64,000 nt of DNA, from the NCBI GenBank assembly GCA_011389865.1, contig JAABTL010000012.1:1-64000 (forward strand). The letters run 5' to 3'. The notes under the pieces were generated by a model. It made no database searches, was not told where the DNA came from, and saw nothing but the letters and a program-made list of their open reading frames with translations. The position numbers and the translations under genes were made by a program. Positions 63,898 through 64,000 of this stretch are shown here, piece after piece. Every line of letters starts with the position of its first letter. Position 1 is the stretch's first letter. This DNA is from Trueperaceae bacterium. Lineage in GTDB: Bacteria; Deinococcota; Deinococci; Deinococcales; Trueperaceae.

Positions 63898-64000
63898 ATG
63901 GCCACCGACCTGGTACGCATGGAGGGCATCGCCAAGTCGTACGGTCCCGTGACCGCGCTCGACGGCGTCGACTTCTCCGTCCGCGAGAACGAGATCGTGG
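63898..64000 (+). CDS. Sugar ABC transporter ATP-binding protein, N-terminal part (cut by window edge)
   Basis: The 34 visible residues (LVRMEGIAKSYGPVTALDGV) are the start of an RbsA/MglA-type ATPase. The Walker A motif lies beyond the window. It completes the binding protein-permease-ATPase set. Confidence 0.88.
   Translation, partial: MATDLVRMEGIAKSYGPVTALDGVDFSVRENEIV

Overview
The window is 64 kb of very GC-rich, gene-dense bacterial chromosome. Short genes, tight GTGA/ATGA stop-start overlaps and many start codons sitting 5-9 nt behind a TANNNT -10 box (apparently leaderless transcripts) give it the look of a Deinococcota genome, perhaps Trueperaceae-like. A B12-dependent MerR / carotenoid desaturase / CRP operon of the kind known from Thermus, an HsmA-family (TIGR03987) membrane protein and a Taq-type M32 carboxypeptidase fit this. 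The placement is inference from gene content; no rRNA is present to confirm it.

Layout. 1-0.7 kb: end of rpiA, then acpS. 0.8-4 kb: minus-strand operon of a light/B12 sensor (LitR/CarH type), a CrtI-like desaturase and a CRP-family regulator. 4.2-15.7 kb: housekeeping genes (rnhA, M20 peptidase, response regulator, dsRNA-binding protein, second CRP regulator, an M32-YbaK-DsbA operon, dynamin-like GTPase, pheA, S4 protein, Uma2-like protein). 15.9-24.2 kb: carB, an unrecognised 773-aa protein and rnr. 24.3-30.3 kb: membrane protein, polyprenyl synthase, rex, SPOR protein, TPR protein and rlmN. 30.4-39.5 kb: glgC behind a four-copy 20-bp palindromic repeat, ftsH, a PASTA protein with a vestigial kinase lobe, and a heterodimeric ABC exporter. 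39.7-46.5 kb: two envelope proteins, ugpBAE and a divergent patatin phospholipase.

46.5-51.1 kb is the most unusual part. An intact tRNA-Ala(CGC) and a 43-bp copy of its 3' half bracket 3.7 kb that holds an AfsR/SARP-type STAND regulator and a 73-aa gene. The promoter of the small gene carries three heptamers at 11-bp period ending 8 bp before the -10, which is the SARP operator layout. Decayed coding sequence follows the tRNA fragment. 51.3-56.4 kb holds secreted proteins (SnoaL-like, rhodanese, HsmA, a cupredoxin lacking its copper Cys, a subtilase with a PKD domain).

56.7-64 kb is a catabolic cluster. A minus-strand operon (SIS, SDR, FAD oxidoreductase, phosphotriesterase-family hydrolase) diverges from a ROK kinase followed by a ribose-type ABC importer that runs off the right edge. 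Together they probably import, phosphorylate and oxidise an unidentified sugar or amino-sugar derivative.
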